NCBI RefSeq assembly: GCF_021730395.1
Contig: NW_026461893.1
Coordinates: 1 to 64,000 of the forward strand
DNA: 64,000 nucleotides
Reading direction: 5' to 3'
Origin: Mercenaria mercenaria
Lineage: Eukaryota > Mollusca > Bivalvia > Venerida > Veneridae
Below the pieces are notes generated by a model that was not told the origin of the DNA, searched no databases, and saw only the letters and a program-made list of their open reading frames with translations. The translations under genes and the position numbers were made by a program. How positions within the stretch are numbered: the first letter of the stretch is position 1; each line of letters begins with the position of its first letter. Shown here piece after piece: positions 23,323 through 35,064 of this stretch.

Positions 23323-23620
23323 TACGAAAATTGCCTAGGTAGATTTTGTCGTCCTATGCCAAAATGAAGCATTAAGCTGGCAAGAAAATTAATTGTTAGG
23401 ATGTTTTGATTAGATTTGAAGCATTGTGTGTTCATGACGTATTGCTATGTTTATCGCGGTAATTACTGTTTTTATTATTGTTGCCATAATCTGCCGTTAA
23501 TTTTTTAGCATGAAGATATAGTGCAGCTTGTATTTTCATACGCATACTGTATGCTTGCATATGCACAAGTTTGTCTTTGAAGTTATTAACATTACAATGT
23601 TCTGAAACCAATCATTTGTA

Positions 23621-24840
23621 ATGTTTTCACTGTTTGCCTTGTTCTCGGTGCTTCCGAGGGATCTACTTTTCAGATTTTATTTACTTCACAACAGCGGGAG
23701 TAAAGTGCTGTGTGGCGGCCGTAAAAAATCGCCTCGACTTCATCTTAGTGTTGTTATATTTTCTGGTCCTTTGGGATCATTGATTTCAACTCATTCAGAT
23801 TTGAAGATTGAATACCGCTTAAGCCGATGCTAGGGGGCGTGGGCAGTGTTGCATTTTCCATTACTGCTCATGAACAGACTCAGTCAAACCGAGTCTGTAA
23901 TTTTCACTGTTTGCCTTGTTCTCGGTGATTCCGAGGTATCTACTTTTCAGATTTCAAACAAATATGCTCTATGGCTTTCGACTTTCGCTTACACACGAGG
24001 CCTACTTCAAATATGATTTCAGTTCAAGTCTGGAAAACGATTATGAATATTGCTCTAGATAAGGAAAAATATTACATTTTATTTTAATGGGATTATATAG
24101 TTTTGAGATCGTGGGATTCCGTTATCGGGTGGTTAAGGTCTATGGCAAAAAGGTCAATTGAAAAATATCAGTTTTTTAGTAGACGACAACAAAAGTATGA
24201 TGAATAGACTTAAAAATGAAACTTTAATTTAATGCATAAATGCTTTTTTACAAACTAATGATTGCATTATATTAAGATGAAAATGGCTGCCTTTTCATTT
24301 CGTTGGTTGAATGCAAACGGGTCTATTTTGTTTAGTTTGTAGTCCGATTATATACTTGTTTGTCAGTTTAATTGTGCCACTGATCTCTTGTTACAAGATT
24401 TTTTGCGAAATGATATCTATATTCCCCTTTAAAACAACAACAAGTAGATAAAATATTTTGAAATATAATCTGTATCGGTTGATAAAGGAATTACTATAAT
24501 GCTTAGGTGGAAAACTGTAATTTTACCAATAGCGTTACTACTGTGAACAGACATGAAGCAGTCATTTGTTTCAATGACGAAAAGCTAGGCAACGCATATC
24601 TGAAATAAAAAAGTATAGAACATTTCATTGACCATTTACTGGTCCTTTTGGATCATTGGTTTCAACTAGGTTTAGATTTGAAGATTGAACACTGCTTAAG
24701 CCGGTGATGCGGGGGGAGGGGGGGGGGGGGGCAGTGTTGCGTTTTCTATTACGGCTCATGAACATACTCAATCAAACCGAGTCTGCCATTTTCACTGTTT
24801 GCCTTGTTCTCGGTGCTTCCGAGGGTATACTTTTCAGATT
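23621..24840 (+). repeat. Dispersed repeat in two main copies and a partial one
   Basis: TTTTCACTGTTTGCCTTGTT occurs at ~23,625, 23,899 and 24,790, followed by CTCGGTG(C/A)TTCCGAGG. Larger shared units run from ~23,764 (GGTCCTTTGGGATCATTG) to ~23,951 and from ~24,640 to ~24,835, including GACTCAGTCAAACCGAGTCT-like sequence. A fragment with CATGAACAGGCTCAGTCAAA lies at ~61,018. No transposase; type unknown. Confidence 0.6.
24711..24731 (+). repeat. G-tract of 21 bases with one A
   Basis: Six Gs, one A, then fourteen Gs, lying inside the second copy of the dispersed repeat. The paralogous copy has only GGGGGCGTGGG here, so the tract expanded in this copy. Confidence 0.9.
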
Positions 24841-24847
24841 TTGTTAA

Positions 24848-25004
24848 CTCTTTGCCTGCTGGTGGCAAATGTTTTTGCCTTTGCGTCCAGTGCAGATCAA
24901 GATCAGCCTGCACATCCTTGTCAGCATATTTATAAACTATAGTGTGTACTGTCCAAATTAAAAGATATATAAAAGTCCATTGCAGGAATTTAGCAGGCAA
25001 AGGG
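24848..25004. mobile_element. Short TTAA-flanked MITE (CTTTGCCTGCT ends)
   Basis: CTCTTTGCCTGCT at the left and AGCAGGCAAAGGG at the right are inverted. TTAA lies immediately outside at 24,844-24,847 and 25,005-25,008. The CAGTGCAGATCAAGATCAGC core matches a very common bivalve MITE that I recall. 157 bp. Confidence 0.75.
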
Positions 25005-25008
25005 TTAA

Positions 25009-27840
25009 TTTTTCATAAAGGGTATAGACCTGGCTTGTTTTTTATTTGTTTGTTTTTAATCCTAATGTTTTGTGATTTTAAAGTTTAGCAAAATTGGATT
25101 TCTTCAGAAGTTTAATAATGCTGTGTTAATAAACTTGAAGTTCTGGTGAATATTACTGTTGGTCTGTGGGCCAAGGCCAAAAAATTTGAAAGTCGTAACC
25201 CAAAAATTAGGCAAAGGTTGAGCTATACCATGATGTTATACTATCATTCAGGAAACTTTTAAGGGTGGATGTCGGTCTGAGCGACATGTCAGTTAAATTT
25301 AAAAACGTTGGTGTCTAATAAATATAATTTAGCATGGCAAAGGGATATCGCTGATTTGGATGGTAAAAGAGACATTTATGTGACATTTCTTAAAACATAT
25401 CTTATCTTTTAATGCCTGAAATAATCAATAATTTACTGGTTGTCAAAGAATGCTACGGTATGTATTATATACTGAATAAAATGTAAAATGTAGGGGTTAA
25501 TGCACCCCACCCACCACATTAGTACATATTCTTATGCGGGAAATCTTTAGAACTTTTAATCCTTTATAAAATCTGAATCCTAATGTTTACAGTAAAGAAA
25601 ACTAAATGAATGAATAACTGAATAAAAATTCAGACACCTTTGCATTTTAAGGTCAGTTATCTAAACCTATGGTTTGTGTTTCATTTCTGGGCAAATGGCA
25701 TACTGACAGACCTATTCATTGCTATTGCACTAGAAATGATGAAAGTATTGCAAAACCTAATACGACTACAAAAGTCATACATCAAAATGGAAGCAGATCC
25801 AGCAATATGAGTCTTTATTCAAGATGACACCTATTTCAAATTAATCTAAAATTATTATACATATTAGTTAACCAAATTTAAGTAAGTTAAACTACCAATA
25901 AAATAGGTTATTTAGTTACACAGACTATTCAAATAAAGACGGTTACAACTTTTCAATTTTCAAAATAACTGCCTTGAATTTGATCAAACATATACATACA
26001 AAAGAGGCTTACCTGTGTAAAAGTCAAAACTATAACAGGAATCACTTGATAATAATTGTAACATGTTATAGAGGATTTTACCGCTCACAAAATGACCACC
26101 TGGAACCGGTTACATGTACAAGTATTGATGAGCTACTACTGTTCAAATGTTCAGTATTATAAAACAAACCAAATAAGTTTTCAAGATTGAAGTATGGTTA
26201 TCCAGATAAATCTAATTAAGAAACCGTCCTGTCATTTTCAAACTGGCCGCCAGAAATAAGTTAGCAAACATACATATGGATAAGATCTAAGTTATCATTG
26301 ATGTAATAGAAGTGAAGTTAAGTAAAATAATTTCAAATGGAAACTACGTTACCAATATGAGCTACTTCTCTTGTTTTAATCAAGATGGCGCCATGTTCAG
26401 ATTGCGTACCATAAAAGACGTTACAATAATATGATTTAAATATTACTTTTATTTCTTTTAAAACTAAACATGTTACACTCAATTTTCATTCAAAGGATTT
26501 TGAATGTAGCTAAAATGTATTATTAATTTGCATCAGAATAGCTGCTTGATAGATGTTACATATACAGTGAATCCTAGTAGAATAACGAGAAAACATTTCA
26601 ACATTTTTTTTAGATATTTTAAAGGATTTATAAGGTTTCAATGCAATTTGCATTTTTTCTGTTACAATTCAGCTAAATATGTACGACCTCTTTTTAAAGA
26701 ACAAAGCTCTATCTGATTACACAAACGTTAACGAGCATATACAGTTCTAAAACTATCAAAGCAATTTAAGATACATAACGTTATATATTGATGTACCTTT
26801 TGGTTGTGCTTGAACGTTTTATCTGTTTTGTTTGAAATAGAAATTGTCAGATATATCATAATGCCAAATCCCTTTGATATCATTCAACAAATTCCTTTCA
26901 ATGCGTATGCCTTTGAAATAGTGCCACACTTATTATGACTACATCTATAGTCATACATTTGCTTGACATAATGAAATGGTAGTACGTACAGAGCTTCGCA
27001 GCTATCAGTTGAGCAAAACCTGGAGCCAAGAGGTCGTGTATCGTATCTGTTTGTTATTTGGTTGTATGAGTAATAATTATTGGTATTGTTGTAATTAATA
27101 TTTAACGTAACGTATGTTTCCATCCCTTTCAGGATGTAGCTTAATGATTTTACTACGGAATAAATCACTAGCTTAATAGAGTTTTTACAGATAAGTCATA
27201 AAGATATCAATACACCACTCGTATTCCAAACAAATAGTGAGGACTCTGTAAGTATGTACATATGCATCTATGCGTGTATGATGAACTTATTCTGAAACTG
27301 ATACCGATGAGTGACTTCTCGCAACCTCTCATATCACAATTTAGAGTATATTTCTGTCATATGGTGTACATAGGTGTTATAATGTGTCCTCTTGTGTAGT
27401 TCTGAAACATACGTTACCGAAATTAGATTAAGGTAGTTACTAGACTTAATGGTTGAAACACTGTTCCATACCGAGGTAATCTATATCGAACAGTTAAAAT
27501 ACAGAAATTTTTGAACGAACTAGTTTTTTTTGTATTTGTAAATAGTTTTGAAAGTAGAATATTGAATTTTAGTTAGAACTTAGAACTGACAATAATGATA
27601 TCACAATCACGATATGAACATGGAGTCTTATCTACCTTTTCGTTAAGGGAATGTAATAAGAATTCGCAATTTAGTAATTTCATCCCACAGTATAACTGAT
27701 ATTTGAAAATCACCAAGATCAAAGAAACAGAACTATTTTAAAAAGCATGCTTTATTAAAAGTTTCATTTGTTTCACTACATGTACCAAAGTTGTACTGTA
27801 TATGTATGATGCTCCATAAGTTTAAAATGTGCCTTGTTTA
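25009..27840. other. Spacer; degenerate ~140-bp periodic repeat with AAAATGGC-like motifs
   Basis: No gene seen. Motifs resembling AAGATGGCGCC / AAAATGACCACC / AAACTGGCCGCC recur near 25,824, 25,964, 26,086, 26,240 and 26,381 (spacing ~120-155 bp), suggesting an ancient tandem array. Similar motifs lie at ~8963 and ~9198. Confidence 0.4.
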
Positions 27841-27850
27841 TTTACATCAG

Positions 27851-29862
27851 AAATCACTACTGGATGCACATGTCATTAAAAGGGTCATGAAATTGGCCTT
27901 AATTTTAACAGGTCACCATTAAAATTCACCCATTACTTCTTACTATTTAATGGGATTTTCATGACCATAGTTTTAATGCCATACATTAAAAAGCCATGAA
28001 ATAAGTATATTAAAACCCTGGTAAAATATACCTTGTTAAAATGACTTTGAAAAGCTGCTTAAAATAAGCCATTAAAAAAAGTTAACAGGCTCCTTAAAAC
28101 TCCATGAAAAAATTTAATTGGCATGAAATTAATGGTGCCATTAAAAAGTACCCCTTAATTCCACATAAATTAGTAAGAACTAACGGGGCCATTAATTTTT
28201 TTAATACTCTGTTGATGGCCATTAATTATTTTCAAAATTGATTAATGGTCTCATTAAATATGTCAGATTCAATTTTAATGGTTTCATGATATTTTAATGG
28301 TATATCAAATTAAGAGCCATGAAAATTTACCGTCAGAATTAGACATCTTAAGAAAATCAACTTCATATTTATATTTGCCGTATTGATTTAAACTACGTAT
28401 TACTACACATGTAATGGTATCTATACATATGTACTGTTTTGTAAAATGCTAGAAGAATATTTGTTTCTTCTTTTTTCTCCCATAATTTGTAATGTAAACA
28501 CGTGTAACAGCCTCGTACAAACATTTGTCATATTATATCCTTATTCTGTCATGTGTTCATATGAAATGAGAAAATAAATGGATATTGTATTGTGTTGTAC
28601 TGAGAAGGGTTTACAGGTACCGGTTTAATAGATCAAGTGACCATGTGGGTAGTTTTTACTATTCAACATTATAATAATGACAATCATTCTGACCAAGTTT
28701 TTATTGGTACAGACATTAGGCATCAGCTGTATTCAAAAAGCAACTGTTGATGACAATGTCAGCGCACAATGGGCAATCACAATTTAGCTCTACTTCAGTA
28801 CTTTGTTCTCAGGTGTATGCACTTAAACAGCAAAGAGCAAATGTTTGATGGATTGCATCACAAGTAGCTTCCCCCCTCCCAAATCAAGTGTACCACACTC
28901 TTTATTGGAACGAAGACGCGATTGATCTGTCCATGCCCCAAATGAATTTAAATCAGACTGTAACTCTTCACAATAATGTGTATTGTTCACTTCTCTATAA
29001 TCCTTAGTTTCTACTCAAGGATTGGAAAATTTGAAAATCTAAACTGGTCTGAACACATTTATAATGTAAATTCCGTACCCCACCCATTTTCTTATACAAA
29101 TGCTGATTATTTGGACAGGAAAAAACAGAAAAGGTGGCATGCATCAATACGTATTTACCCTTACCAAAATAATGTAGATTGATGTTACCAAAAAAATTAA
29201 TATGTTTTCATCCGACTTTCATTGAAATAAATCCGATTTTTTGTAGGAACACAATTTGGCAAACATTTAAATAAAATGGCGTAACTGCATCAAGGGGAAA
29301 TAACTTTAATGCAACTAAATATAAAATCATGATATATTATAGACGATGTGTGCATAGTATGTATTTATTGTGATTAAAGTCCATTTTAGAACAATATGGG
29401 ACTGGAATTATAAGCATTCAATGGGAGTGAAAGCCAAAAACCAGGAAAAAGAAAATATACGAATCACATTTTACAGAATGTAGGATTTAATGGGCATCAC
29501 ATTGCTGTTAAGGGCCATTAAGTTTACTCTTAAATGAAATTGTACAGAACCTGAATATTTAATGGGCATTAAATCAAATTTAAGGGTCATGAATAATCCT
29601 GTTAAATTCAAAATATACAGAATTTCACTATTTTTTCAGAGCCATTAACATTTTTAGCTACCAAACTAAATTTTAATGGCATGATTCAGGGTCAAAAATG
29701 GGTGTTTTAATGGTATTTTAACATGTAACCCATTAATATTGTGAAAACTGTTAAATAAAGTGATGCAAGAATTAATGGGGTTAATTAACGGTTTTTACTA
29801 TTTTAATGGATACTTTACAGGGTTTTGAACCATGTTTAATGGTGTGTGCATCCAGTAGTGAA
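27851..29862. mobile_element. 2.0-kb element with CACTACTGGATGCACA inverted ends and 9-bp target duplication
   Basis: CACTACTGGATGCACA at 27,855-27,870 is matched inverted by TGTGCATCCAGTAGTG at 29,845-29,860. TTACATCAG occurs immediately outside both ends (27,842-27,850 and 29,863-29,871). The outer ~450 bp on each side is dense in ATTAATGG / CCATTAAA motifs in both orientations, forming imperfect long inverted arms. The central ~1.1 kb is ordinary AT-rich sequence with no transposase. A 9-bp duplication fits MULE-type elements; this is inferred. Confidence 0.75.
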
Positions 29863-29871
29863 TTACATCAG

Positions 29872-31616
29872 CAACTTTCAACACATAATGCATATAAACC
29901 GATAATTCAGTCCTACCAAAATGTCTGAGAAGGTTACTAAAATCTAGCAGGGGCTATTCAGCTAGGTAAATAATCTGTAACTGTTAATATCCCATAAATC
30001 TCCATGGCCTGCTGTGCTGACCGACATCCTTACATTAATTACCTGCTATTTGACCTTATCTTACATGAATTACCGACCACAAGTTTCATGCCTTTTTACT
30101 AATCAGCAGAAATTTATAGAAGTCTTATATTGTCTACAAAGCAGGGAATGTTGGTTTATTTTCATCATTTCCAAAGAGCTATAAAATAAATTTAATCATA
30201 TTTGTTATTTTTTACAGGTGAGTAATTATATATTTTTTGTCTTTATCAGTTATGTTCTTGAAACAAAATTTATCTGGCAAAACTATTGGCAGTACAGTAC
30301 AGTTATTTTCGAGAAAGTTTATTATTATTATACACAATAAAACTAAGAAAATTAGTATTCGTCCCTACCTGTTTCACCTAGAGGGTTTATAGTTTTACTA
30401 CTTCCATCATTTTGCATAATATTGAATTCAATTTATTCGCTAATTCTTATTTAGTGATTAAAACTTCTTTTAGGTGGCTTAATTCCGTCTACCAGAATGT
30501 CCTTCTAATTGTTTCAATAAGTGTACAAAAGAAAGGATAATGCAATTTTGATGAAACTTTCTATATGTTATAAAAAACATCAGGTGAAAATGCATGCATT
30601 TTGTTTTTACCTAGTTATGCAAATGTAAGAAACTACATGTATCCTGAAATGACTTAAAAGTTAATGGTAGGTTATTGTAAATTGCTATACTGATAGGAGG
30701 CACATCATTTAATTTCTGCAATTTTTGTACCTTGTCATGAGAAAACGTAATAAAACAGCTCTTGCAATAAATTGAAAAGCATTAGAGGTAGATCAATTAA
30801 GGGACTTTTGTTTACAGAATGAGTACACACATAAGGCATTTGACCATTCCTGTGGGAAAATTATGAAATTATGCGATAATTTTAAAAGTATTTTGGTTGT
30901 ATAAAAATAGGGGATATTGAGAAGATAGTGACATTTATGCTCCCATGTATTTTAGCAGAAGTATTTTGTACTTAAAGAAAACAAATTCAGTTTATTTTTT
31001 GCATGCAAGTTAAAATCTCTGTAACTACTAAAGATATTCAATTTAAACTTCACGCATGTCTTCAATGTCATTATGTTAGGTCACAGTGATATGTCCCAAA
31101 ACTCTGACCTACATTTTAGCAGAATTATGCCCTTTTTGTACTTAGAAAATTCTAGTTAAAATTCTGCATCAAAGTACATATCTCTGTAACTTCTAAAGTA
31201 CTTATAGTACCGCGATATTTACATACAACATAGTCTAATGCTGTTATTTGTCTATAAATGTTTCTTCTCCACTTACAACATACTTTTTTGTTGATCACTT
31301 CTACAAAATAATTACTGTACTGTAACATGCGATGTACAGAATGAGGTACATACTATCAAATTAAAAAATGTGTACTTCTGGCACGTGCAAAGAGCGTCTG
31401 ACCATGGATTTTTTGGAAGAATACGCTTTTTCCTTGTGCCTAGTAAGTGTCAACATTACTTGTATGAACCACATCTTCTTGCACAATAGTACAAATATGG
31501 GCAGTTCTGTCTTTATTCCAAAATGTACCTTTAAATTGATAGGGAACAGATCTGTGACATTTTAGTTGTCTCTTCATAGAAAACAGTTAAAGACCTGCTC
31601 CGCTGCTATTCAAATT
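29872..31616. other. Spacer, mostly unidentified
   Basis: No gene found. ~31,020-31,240 (ACTCTGACCTACATTTTAGC, GCAGAATTATGCCCTTTT) resembles the clam repeat at 14,040-14,480. Confidence 0.4.
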
Positions 31617-31865
31617 CTTTTGTGTGTATGCAACCCATGATTACAATAGGTAACAGCTGTAACGGCCACGTGCCACACTTTAGCAGGCAAAACCACAGGT
31701 ATTTAATATAGAATTTTATATAAAATAGACTCTATTTTGACAGGAGTCACTTTTCATAGTCAGGATTTTCATGCTTTTTCATTGACAATTCAAGGTTAAA
31801 AGGTAGGACTGTTAAAAGGCTTTAACTGTTACCTATTGTAATCATGGGTTGCATACACACAAAAG
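31617..31865. mobile_element. MITE with perfect 40-bp inverted repeats
   Basis: CTTTTGTGTGTATGCAACCC.. (31,617-31,656) is the exact reverse complement of 31,826-31,865. The 169-bp interior is not symmetrical. Target duplication not clear. Identical arms suggest a fairly recent element. Confidence 0.8.
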
Positions 31866-32715
31866 ACATTTCTCTCTGTTTTGCAATATCATTGAAATAA
31901 AAATACTACATGCTATATTTCTGATTTATAATTTAAACTTTTAAAAAGCAACGCTAAATTATGTTCTGAGCAAATAAAGGCCAATTTTGTCAAAAAGTTT
32001 ATAGGTAAAATAAATGCTGCTTGTAATTATTACATTCAAAGTATTACTGGGCCTTTAAACTATTACTCCAATATGAACTGCTAATTGTAAAGATTAATTT
32101 GTTTAACTTTCATAGATTCATATGCATTACTTGAATTTCAAGTGTGTTAAATTTCCTTCAACATTTCATTCAAAATACAACAATTGTATCTTTTTCTTGA
32201 TTCCTCATGCAATAAAACCACCTGACCTAATGTTCATCTCAATGTCATAAGCTGACCATGGAGAAGGGTGCCGGTAATTTGATAGGGCTATTAAAAGCCA
32301 ATCTAAAGATGCTATCTGTAACTCTCTGGCATTCCATATTATTATAATTTCACGCCAATCATTAACCCTCTGACCAGAAATTCTGGGAGAAATTGAAATC
32401 TTGGACATTTTAGTAGGAGTGAATTTCAGTAATGAATACAACCTTACCTTCCATAAATATCAAAACAACGCATTAAAGATATAAAATCCTCCGTCTTGAA
32501 ACCACATAAGTCCATCGAAACCCATAAACTATCCTAGCTTTAATGTTACTTAATGGTCTGTGTAATCTTGGTAACGTATGTTTCATAATATATGTTTCAT
32601 TTCATCTTTGTAATGCTGTAAAAACTGAGTAGGTGTTTTGCAATGCCAGTCAGAGTGATTTATGTATTAGCATGGAATAATAATATACGACATATACAAT
32701 TGAAAATGTGCTTTT
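31866..32715. other. Spacer, nothing identified
   Basis: A minus-strand open frame of 78 codons at 32,205-32,441 has no recognisable domain and no flanking gene signals. I do not call it a gene. Confidence 0.4.
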
Positions 32716-32726
32716 AAACCTAGGTA

Positions 32727-32847
32727 GGAGTGGTGGTGTAGTGGATAAGGCACCAGTATTGGTTTTTCCAGGAAGCGGACTCCAGAGTGGTTTCAAACAG
32801 CTTAAAGCTTTCATTACAATTGAGCTAATACAAATTAGTATAAACTA
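32727..32847 (+). mobile_element. Short tRNA-derived SINE with 11-bp target duplication
   Basis: AAACCTAGGTA occurs at 32,716-32,726 and 32,848-32,858, flanking 121 bp. This begins with a box-A-like GGTGGTGTAGTGGATAAGGC and has GTGGTTTCAAAC at the box-B position. The remaining ~50 bp are AT-rich. Confidence 0.75.
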
Positions 32848-32858
32848 AAACCTAGGTA

Positions 32859-33799
32859 ACGTATATTTGATTCTTAGATACTCTCACGTTCTGTATTTAT
32901 TTTGAATGAAAGTCAAAAATAGGCGTACATACCGTAACCAAGTCTTCTATTAATTATCAATATGTTATCTTTTAAAAAGAAGCCATATAAATTACTATTG
33001 AATCTATGCTATCTTTACAGTGATGCTGAAAGAGGCACCTTTGTTTTACTGCAGTTTGTTGACATCCTGTAATTGAGAATAGTAACAGGGTAAAGTCCGA
33101 CAAAATTATAGCGGTTATGTGTCCATGTTAAGTAAAGATAGTTTATTTCAATTAAAAGCATACAAATACAATTCTTGGAGTATTTTCAATGTTGCTTATT
33201 ATTCAGGGTGGAAATTTTGAGTGGCGATTGTTACATATGTTACATTTTAAAGTATCCTTATCAGATAAAGGTCAACATTATACCTGTATGCTTACTTTGA
33301 CATCTAAAATAGAAGAAAACTATTGGTATTCAAAACCTTTCTGAATAAAACACAAATAGGCTAGATTTATTGAGAAACAGCATGTGATTTATATGTATTA
33401 CATTTACATGCACGCTGTCTATAACCTAAACTGATTGCAATTGCTTATATTAAAAATTCGTGTGTAGCCAACAATAGCCTTTCAAAGACAGAGAATTCCG
33501 CATTTTTTATACACAATGTTTACTTAAATGAGTATAATTTTCATTTGACATACGGTAGAAAGCGACATCCCGTCTTAAACAATCCCGGAATGAATGTATT
33601 AACGGCTGATGTGGATGAACCCTTGCCTAATTTTTGGGTTACGAAATCGAAAAACTAGAGGACTTACAGAAACTGGCCCACAGACCAAACATATTCACAT
33701 ATTACTTTTCATGTTAATAAATGCGGTAAATATAGTACCTGTCTATATTACATTTGCGTTATATATCCTTATTCCTTGTATCACATACCTATTATAAAG
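32859..33799. other. AT-rich spacer, nothing identified
   Basis: No gene, RNA or repeat boundary recognised. Confidence 0.4.
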
Positions 33800-34018
33800 T
33801 CCGAGTCCATGGTGTTTACAAGGGATACAGTCGTGGACTTGTAATCTCTGAAACCTGTCACTGATGAAGGGTCGTGGGTTCGGGGCCTGCTACCAACAAG
33901 GATTTTTTATGTGAGAAAGTAGGCAGTTGCTTAAGGACTAAGTGGACTAGTACTGGTCATTCCTATGAACGTGCCCGCCTGATATAACTGAAATAATGTT
34001 ATAAATGGGTGTCACCTA
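33800..34018 (+). mobile_element. tRNA-derived SINE, sister of the 18,665 copy
   Basis: Shares GGACTTGTAATCTCTGAAA, CACTGATGAAGGGTCGTGGG (box B region), TGTGAGAAAGTAGGCAG and CTAGTACTGGTCATTCC with the copy at 18,665. The 3' end (AACTGAAATAATGTTATAAA) is decayed. Confidence 0.7.
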
Positions 34019-34677
34019 TCATAAAAGGTTATATGGACCGAGGTCGAAGCTTCTCACGGTCGGATTTCACAAGTCGTTCAGATGCAAATACAAAATAGTT
34101 AAATCACTCGTGCTGCACTGCACATTCGTTACTAAATTACTACGCGTCAAACCCCTGTCTATGTATTGGATGGAAACTTTACAAAAGCTTTAAATTCAAA
34201 GTCACAAAAGCAACTTTTAGATATCCAGGTTGCAAGTTACAGCCCCTTTTTACTTTAAAAAATTGAGCTCAGTGGCCAATTTTAGAATATAGCCATTACT
34301 TTGACCTATCATATTTCATGCCAACTTAAAACTTGAATAACTAGTAATTAGTGGTAATAAAAGGCCAAAATAGTATATTATATGAATTTCTTCTAACTTT
34401 GATCTTACCAGATATTTCTTAAATCTATGCATTATTGACAAACTTCCAAAATTATTATGCTTTAAACTGAAACTGCATGTTTTGAAGGCCTGAAATATGT
34501 TTGTATTACTTTTCATTTTCGTGTTATTGTCCTCCATGGATGCTGCATTTCATTGCATTATGAACACTTCTACGTCTTAAAGTAGCTAAAAGCCTTGAAG
34601 TAATTTGCGAAAATCTTATTTTGACACTCCTCACATAGATCGGTTTTGCATTTGTGTACGGACAACCCTTGCAGGAA
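34019..34677. other. Spacer, nothing identified
   Basis: No gene or repeat boundary recognised. Confidence 0.4.
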
Positions 34678-35064
34678 ACTCAGTGCACAAGTATTCTATT
34701 TGCACTTTTTTTCCAGAAATATATGAAATATATACTCTCTTAGGTTTGTTAAGTGTTAAAATGGGCATTACTGCATTTATAAATGATCATTTAACATCAC
34801 ATAGAATAGCTTCGCATTGACTCACAATGTCATTTTTATCATAAATTCAGTGCGCAAGTACTCTATTTGAATTTTTAGGCTCAAACGTATTTTTTTCAAG
34901 TCATCGGAATACAAATGTTAACGTGTTCATGTATTTGTAACACTAAAACATATAATGTCTTTATGATATTTAAAAACAAAATAATCATTTCTTTTCTTGG
35001 AACGTTTTTTTCCCTTCTCCTGAACATTTTTAAAAATGCACATAGACTAGTTTCGCTTTGAGCC
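34678..35064 (+). repeat. Diverged tandem duplication (~170-240 bp unit)
   Basis: TCAGTGCACAAGTATTCTAT (34,679) and TCAGTGCGCAAGTACTCTAT (34,848) start two related units. These end CACATAGAATAGCTTCGCAT (~34,799) and CACATAGACTAGTTTCGCTT (~35,039). Lengths differ by internal indels. Confidence 0.55.

Noticed and set aside
32205-32441. 78-codon minus-strand frame (WREIIIIWNARELQ..)
   Set aside because: Looks somewhat protein-like, but no family, no splice sites checked convincingly and no neighbours to support it.
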